In this document: piece by piece, positions 57,455 through 64,000 of the stretch
Layout of the letters: every line of letters begins with the position of its first letter
Numbering within the stretch: the first letter of the stretch is position 1
Source of the DNA: Halichoerus grypus
Lineage: Eukaryota; Chordata; Mammalia; Carnivora; Phocidae
Length of the DNA: 64,000 nucleotides
Direction of reading: 5' to 3'
Assembly (NCBI RefSeq): GCF_964656455.1
Contig: NC_135717.1
Coordinates: 138,522,308 to 138,586,307, forward strand
The notes under the pieces: model-generated
The model's input: only the letters and a program-made list of their open reading frames with translations
Told to the model about the DNA's origin: nothing
Database searches by the model: none
Position numbers and translations under genes: made by a program

Positions 57455-57902
57455 TATATTCATTTCCTATTGCTATTTTAAATTGCACCAACTTTCTGGC
57501 TTAAAATAAAACAAAGTTATTATCTTATAGTTCTGTAGGTCAGAAGTCACACTGAGCTAAGATTCAAGTATCAGCAGGACTGCGTTCCTTCCGGAGGCCC
57601 TAGAGAAGAATCTATTCCTTTGCCTTGCCCAGCTTCTAGAGTTGCCTGTATTCCTTGGCTTGTGGCCCCTTCTTTCATTTTCAAAGCCATCTGCATAACA
57701 TCTTCAAATCTGTCTTACTCCTGCCTCCCTCTCACAAGGACTCTTGTGATTATATTATCCCTCCTGGATAATCTAGGCTAATCTTTCCATCTCACCTTAA
57801 TTACATCTGCGGTCTCTTTTGCCATGAAAATAACATATTCACAGGCTTCAGGGATTAGAGCATGGCTATCTTTGTGGGGGCATTATTTTACCTACCACAA
57901 TA
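57455..57902 (-). mobile_element. MLT1 MaLR LTR, minus strand
   Basis: 'tcatttcctattgctatttt', 'gttattatcttatagttctg', 'cagcaggactgcgttccttc', 'gtattccttggcttgtggcc' and 'ctcaccttaattacatctgc'. The reverse complement of an MLT1-class LTR, with its ends running toward the plus-strand copy at 56726. Confidence 0.88.
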
Positions 57903-59275
57903 AGTGTTTGCATGCCAGATTTATACTCTTAGAATGCTCACTCTTAGAATGTTTCTTCTAGGAACACAGTTCCTATGCTATAGGGAAATCCAATCAACCA
58001 TGTAGAGAGGCCTCCATAGGGAAGAACCAAGGCCTCTGGCAAACATTCCCAACTGAGCTCCCAGCTAGCTGCCACCACCTACTCCTTGCCGTGGGAGTGA
58101 GGCCACTATAATGAACCTTACAGCTAATCTAGTGCCCAAGCCATCACCACAGAGCAGAGCTTTCTGGTCAACCCACAGAATCATGAAGGATGATAAACGG
58201 TGGTTGTTATTTTCAACTCCTAAAGTTTTGGGGTGGTGTGTTATGCAGCAATGGGTACCTGAAATGATGCTAGTCTATTTTATAAGCACCTAACTACTTG
58301 AAATTGAGGGATTCTGACCAGAGGAAGACGGGTTCTTCTATCAAGTATTCAGTATGAAACAGATGACATAGGTCAAAATACCTAAAGTCCCTAGTTCAGC
58401 ACCTGGCACATAGTAGGTACTGTAAAAGTATGAATTAGCTTTTCCCAAGTAGTCTTTTTGCTGCAGACATTGACACCTACCTCCCTATTAAAAGAGAAGA
58501 TTTCTCTCTGTTAGAGAAATTTATTTAATATGGTATGTAACAAAACATAATGCATTATCATCTGATAATTTTGCTTGGTGGTCCGTAACTTAAAGTTATA
58601 AAGCCTTAACCTGAACAATGTCTATATTCCAAAAAGATCTTTTCTCAAAAAATACATCTTAACTAAATTTTAGAATATGAAGTGGAGTCTTGCAGTTCAT
58701 ATTGTTTAATTGCGCTGTCACACAAGGATCTTGGAATTTTTCTTAGTTTGTTCAATTGCTGTAAATGACTTCTGAAAGTAATATAATTACAACTTGTTAT
58801 GGTTTATGCATTCATAGAATTCATAGAGCAAGCTGAGTATGTAACTGTTCATTTGGAGCCGAGATGATTACCATTTGAAAACAGTTAATGGAGGAGCTGA
58901 TTAGAATACATTGCAAAGAGTCATGATTTAATTTCACATCACCTAGAAAAATTTGATGTCATGCGTGTTAATGGCAGTTTTGAGGGGCATAAGGATTGAC
59001 ATATTTTCCTGAGCTAAGCGATATGGCCATGCTGACTCAGTGAAAAACTCACATTTCAAAATACATGAAGTAAGTAATATAATGCAACCTTATGTGATTA
59101 AATTCACCACCTGAGTATTAAAAATATGAGTGAAGTTGGTAAGTAAAGTTTAAGCTCATTTAAAGCAGTGCACTGTGAGATTTGGATGGAAATCCAGCTC
59201 ACTGGGGGTTTTCAAGTTTTCATAGCAAAACTACTTGAATGGATTATGTTTACTTTGTGTTCAACTTGCTTTTTC
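57903..59275. other. Long repeat-poor stretch
   Basis: 58388-58440 ends like an L2/MIR tail ('agcacctggcacatagtagg'). From about 58490 to 59250 I see no repeat, exon or RNA gene. This is one of the cleaner non-repetitive stretches in the window. Confidence 0.45.
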
Positions 59276-59279
59276 CCCT

Positions 59280-59845
59280 CCCCACCTTGGAATCTCCACA
59301 TTGAACCTAGAGAGATTTTTTAAAAACTCACAAATCTATCCTGTAATTCCCCCGCTTAAAGCTCTTTAGTGGTTCTCGGCTGCTGCCACATAAAGTCCAA
59401 ATTTCTTAGCTCAGCAGACAGGGTTCTGTGTGATTTGCCATTGCTGATTCTGCAGTCTTATCTCTTGACAGTTTCCTTCAATGGCTCCAGACATGGAGAA
59501 GAACTTGTAATTCTTTTTCTTCTCTAGGCTACTTTCAGCCTTGTGGCGTGGCTATTCCTTACATATCCGTAACATCTTGCTTAAATGTCGCTTTGTCTTA
59601 AGAAGCTTTTCTTGACCCCTTTCCTCAGTAGCCCAAAATCAACTTCATGTGCACCTCTAGTACCTCAGTTTTACTCATTTGATGGCACTGATTGAGCCAA
59701 ATCACAATTGCTTGTTCAATTGTCAACTGCCCTCCATCGAGCATAAGCACACTGTAGGGAGTACTGTGTCAGGTTCATTTTTTAATCGAATGCTGAGTAC
59801 AGTGCCTGGCACATAGAGGAACTTGATACAAATTCACTACATGAA
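59280..59845 (+). mobile_element. L2 LINE 3' half
   Basis: 'cccgcttaaagctctttagt', 'tctgtgtgatttgccattgc', 'agcttttcttgacccctttc' and 'cagtgcctggcacatagagg', in order. Plus-strand L2 with the 3' terminus. Confidence 0.8.
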
Positions 59846-60112
59846 GAAAGATGTATTTGTTCAAAGTGAGCAGAATATAAAAGAACCGTTATCAGTGCCT
59901 CGCATTTAGGAGGCACTGGGTATACGTTCGTTCATTCATCCCTTATCATGGATCTGCACCAGGGGTTCATCATTAGTAATATGCCATTTCCCACTGGCTT
60001 ACCATGTGTTATTTACAAAGGAGTAAGCTGTTGAACTGTATGGTAACATCATATAGAGTAATTTTCTTGGCATGAAATAGGTTGGATTCTATAAAAGCTG
60101 AAACTGTAGCTT
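59846..60112. other. Unassigned stretch
   Basis: No recognised feature. Confidence 0.35.
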
Positions 60113-60137
60113 CTCATTTTTTTTTTGATGGCATCTT

Positions 60138-60248
60138 TTTTTTTTTAAGTAGGCTCCATGCCCAGCGTGGAGCTCAGTGCGGGGCTTGAACTCATGACCC
60201 TGAGATCAAGAGTCGGACACTTAACCGACTGAACCACACAGGCACCCC
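60138..60248 (-). mobile_element. Old Can-SINE, short form
   Basis: 'aagtaggctccatgcccagc', 'ggggcttgaactcatgaccc' and 'gaaccacacaggcacccc': a minus-strand, diverged SINE lacking the GA-rich body. Confidence 0.88.
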
Positions 60249-60284
60249 AAGACTTTGTGTCTTATGACCTTTTACATACTCCCT

Positions 60285-60600
60285 TTCAGGTCTGTATGGC
60301 TCCTTCTAAATTAGGTCTCAGACCAGATGGTTTCTCCTCAAAGAGCTTTTCTTGACCACTAAATCCACATCCTCCCCATATCCTATCTCTAGTTGGTGAT
60401 CTCCAGTAACTATCACATCAAGGAGCTTCAGTATCTTCCATTACACCTATCACTCCATAAAACTATCTCACTTATGGATTTCTTTTACTTATTGACTATA
60501 AGCACCTTCCAGAGTGAAAGTCTCTGAGAACAGAGCCTTGTCTGTTGCTACAGTGTTTTAAACACTGCCTGTCATGTGGTGGGAGAATGCTTGCATGAAA
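60285..60600 (+). mobile_element. L2 LINE 3' half
   Basis: 'aaagagcttttcttgaccac', 'cattacacctatcactccat', 'gactataagcaccttccaga' and 'agcc.tgtctgttgct' in L2 order, plus strand. Confidence 0.65.
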
Positions 60601-62865
60601 TAACCTTGTAAGAGAGCTTCCTCCAACATGACGACATGGACCAGTGTCCCTCAGGATCACCTCAGCTGCCGTTAACCAAGTTTCTCATTAGACAAATATT
60701 CAAAAGCACATGTGAGGTGATATAATTGATAAAATTTGTATATCCTGTGATGACTTTCTATCAAGTCAATAGAACAGATGGCTGATTTTATCATCCTAAC
60801 TGTTAGTGACTTTCATTGGAGAAGAGAGAAACTGGCCAAATTATCTTGTGTAATCTATTAATTTTGGAAAGTATTATGGCAAAACAATAGGGTTTCTTTT
60901 TTTTAAAAAGAACATGAGTAATATGAAAGCATTGTAATGCATTTCCATAAAATTAGTTTCTGGGGGATTACTTAGTCATCTCTTATTTTATTTTCTTGAG
61001 AGGAACTGCACCCTAAACCCTGAAAGGAAGACAGTGTTGAAAGGAAAATGTGCTGATTTTCTCTGTACCCCTTACTGGTTTCTTTCCATGTGAAGGAAAA
61101 TGACATGTTGAGTGGGACAGGAAGTCATTCATTGGCTCATGGTATTCAGTGGGTAAAGTAACTGTGCACATCCTGTCTCTGGCATTCCATAGAGGGTGTT
61201 ATAGTCCATGGTGCTCCATGCAAATGTTTGGGTAAGAGAGTTTTATAGATTTGGCCTTCTCCATGATAGACCCCAAGATCTAAATTTTGGGAAAGAGAGG
61301 GACCCCTATCAGGGATCTTTACTATTGCTCTAATGCAGCCAATACCAGAGAGTTCCACATGCATTTCACAGTTTATTTTGATCCCCATTTAGTCTGCTTT
61401 ATCTGTTTTTCAAATTTATTGGAACCCACAGGAGAAAGGGCAAGAGAGAAGGCTTTCTAGAAACACTAACACCAGTAATTCTACTTCCTTCATGAATGAG
61501 AATGTTTCTTTGGTTTTTTTAGGCAAAGAAAAATTTAGAGAATATGAGAATTGTATGTCACTGCCATCAAAGAACAACAATGTAATATTAATTTTTCTAA
61601 GTAAATGAAATGTGTGGAATCTAGAAATGCCTTTAATTCAGAACTTGAAGTTGTGATATAAATGATATCTATAGCGGTATGGTCTTCCTGCCATGTGAAA
61701 TCTGGAGCCAGGCTCAGTAGAAGGCTGTATTTGACGAGAATCAGCAAAAGCTTAAGAAGCAAACATTTCTGGCTGTCAACTATTAAGCAATATACTGTTT
61801 CTTTTTATCTTTTTACTAGTTCTGTACACTTCTGCAATGTAATGGTAGCAAGTGCTAGTGTGAACTGATAGGTTTTCTGTACTTATTTTAGAAATGGACA
61901 CTTCATAAACATCAAAGCATGGTTGCATAGGTGCTATGTTTCCCTATGTATCACTATCATCATTTGATATTCTTTATAGAGAGATGGGAAATAAAATAGG
62001 ATTAGCTCTTTATTTGCACTTTAATTTGATCCCACTCTAAACTGCCAGGACTCTTATAATCTCATCTGATTTTAACCCAAATTTAAACTATGGACGAATA
62101 CACTTTGATATCTAAGAATATAACATAAGGTCCTGTTGTAAGTTGATATTAAACTCTTCTTGTTTATGAAAATGTTCAAGAAAAAGTACCACTTAACCAA
62201 TGAAGGGGCACTCCCAGTAGGAGATGACAAAGGAACACAAAACGGCAAATACTACCTTATATTTGCAAAAAGCTACTGATCTTTTACATTTCAAGAATGG
62301 CATGTACAGAAAATTGTCCAAAATTTTGAAAAGTAAAAGATGTCAACACAAACTGTAGTCTTGATTATTTTAGTTCAGCCTGTGACATTTCTTATATAAC
62401 CTTTAATTAATTCCATCTTCTGAGTGCGATATGCAAAAGGACTGATAAATAAGGGTGCAGATCTTTGTTTTTCATTTGCCCGGGCTTATAGGATCATAAG
62501 TTAAACCTGTCCATTTTGTGATCTAATCAATTTTCTTTGGTTTAACACTAAGACTAATGCATCCCTTTCTTAGGCTCTTCCAGCTTATCTCAACTTAGAG
62601 TTTTAGTCATTCATGTAGAGCCTTTCATGTCAGTTTTATATTTGAAAATGGGTCCCAGCTGCTCTGGCTTTCTTAATCCCTCCCAGAAAGGCATATGTGA
62701 CAGCGTCTGCCCCAGGGAGATTGCAGCTCCAAAGCTTTTTCTCCTAGGTAGGGGAAGTACTGGGCCAGACTCTATTCATGCTTACTTCCCCAGCTGGCTA
62801 ATTAGATCAATATATGTTTTATATTTTTTATGAATAGGCATAAGAATATGAAGAATATAAGAGTA
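60601..62865. other. Long repeat-poor stretch
   Basis: No recognised element, RNA gene or exon in about 2.2 kb. A CpG-poor 'caattaattccatc'-rich patch lies near 62400-62540. Confidence 0.4.
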
Positions 62866-62869
62866 GTGT

Positions 62870-62912
62870 TTTATAGATATATAGTTATATATAGTTATAT
62901 ATATATAATAAT
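62870..62912. repeat. AT-rich low-complexity tract
   Basis: 'tatagttatatatag' units then TA repeats. Confidence 0.8.
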
Positions 62913-62949
62913 TTTGGAAAATGCCATTTGCGTAGTATTTTTGAAACTT

Positions 62950-63015
62950 CTGTCGGTGCTAGTTGTAGTAAGGGTTCAATAAATATTGAATAAATGAATG
63001 AATGAATGTGTGAAG
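62950..63015 (+). mobile_element. L2/MIR 3'-end fragment
   Basis: 'gggttcaataaatattgaat' followed by an (AATG) run: the terminal sequence shared by L2 and MIR. Confidence 0.5.
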
Positions 63016-64000
63016 AAATAAAAGTATTAAGAAGCCAACACAAGGAATTCTCTCAGTTTCAATGTTTCACCCCATTTTATTTTTTAAAATAAGTTTGAAA
63101 GCTGTTAAATATTTGACTTAAATTTTTTATCCAATCAAAGAACCAAACACTTGTGGGCTTTGCTGTCTTCTTAAAATTATATAAACTTACTTCTGAACTT
63201 ACTCCCTAAGAAGTTTTAAGTGATCTCTTATCTACATTTGATATTATTAAATCATCCAGTTTCACATTTGGAAATTTCTTAACCAAAGAATTTATAGGAC
63301 AAGTTTTCAATTTCAACACATATAGCTTATACTTGCCATATGGTAATTGTTCCAGAATAAAATTATAATAATGGACTCCATTCCTAGATTCTAGATTACA
63401 TCAGTGATATATAATAATATATGCTTTATTTATACTCTGGGTGGATACTTATATTCTTCTAGTAAGTGTGGAAAAGATTAAAATTATCAATTTGGAATAA
63501 TGGAATTCAAATTCTATTTTTGAAGATTAAAGACAATACTGGAACTTTGGCCAAAAGTAGTAGAAAATATGATTGTGAATAGAATTTATGAAAATGTAGA
63601 TAAAGTAAGCATCCTGAAGCTATCTATTTCTGAAAAAATGACAGGCAGACTTTTGACCAATGCTAATTTCTTATTATAATGATTCAGGTTTTATTAAAAT
63701 TCTGTTGTGTCTTCAAGGGTGAGCATAAGTGGTATATAGAATAATGAATCCTTACTCAGGATACTGTTTTCTCATGAATCACACCACATACTAGCTGCAC
63801 TGCTTTGATAATGGAGAACCTAAAGCATCTTTTCCAAATATCTTAGCAAAAGGTATCTTTCCCTACGTATGGAAGCAGAGACTTGTTTTGTATAATTGTT
63901 CCTTTGTATAATCACATTTGAAAACTTTTAAATGTACTCTACTATTTTAAATATGGTCCTTTATAGCTGAAAAAGACTTCCCAATCAACATAATCTTAAA
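63016..64000. other. Unassigned AT-rich stretch to window end
   Basis: No recognised element or gene. Confidence 0.4.

Overview
This window looks like gene-poor nuclear DNA of a mammal of the order Carnivora. The main evidence is about 27 copies or fragments of the tRNA-Lys-derived Can-SINE. The head (rules 'CCTGGGTGGCTCAGTC') and the CT-rich body ending in AAATAAATAAAATCTTTAAA occur on both strands. These sit among carnivore-type L1 3' ends and mammal-wide relics (MIR, L2, old L1M, MLT1/MaLR LTRs, hAT DNA elements). The SINE subtype points to a caniform, probably an arctoid (bear, seal or mustelid group). That placement is inference, not proof.

I found no credible host protein-coding exon. 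The open frames are short. Most lie inside repeats, and the longest (188 codons, minus strand, 52687-53253) is about what chance gives in 64 kb. Two small-RNA retropseudogenes are clear: a full-length 7SK copy (24783-25109) and a U6 copy (54840-54946). Both carry changes in functional motifs.

Layout. 1-2395: old plus-strand L1 (ORF2 to 3' UTR) with one nested SINE. 2396-12350: SINE-rich, with a SINE-in-SINE nest, a truncated L1, several MaLR-like LTR relics and a GGAA/AAAG microsatellite. 12350-14200: mostly repeat-free. 14200-16830: L2 LINE remnants split by L1 insertions. 16830-20200: mostly unique, with a CA repeat. 20200-21360: old minus-strand L1. 22000-26470: MIR, L2, SINE and the 7SK copy. 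26700-34500: MIRs, a long mammal-wide repeat, tandem SINEs and L1 3' ends. 34720-36600: two MaLR-type LTR relics. 38080-43880: L1M, L2 and MIR. 44330-50190: minus-strand L1 pile with nested L1, SINE and an AT palindrome. 50370-64000: L2, MIR, hAT, U6 copy, nested SINEs, a pair of oppositely oriented MLT1 LTRs, then mostly unique AT-rich sequence.

There is no operon or gene team here. What the sequence records is a history of target-primed insertion: at least a dozen SINE/L1 insertions still show readable target-site duplications (TSDs). The oddest are one SINE fragment in permuted order (51890-51956) and two insertions made only of poly(A) (1819-1860 and 31261-31306). I saw no evidence of an undescribed biological system. 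The best leads are these unusual insertion junctions and two repeat-free stretches that could be conserved regulatory DNA.
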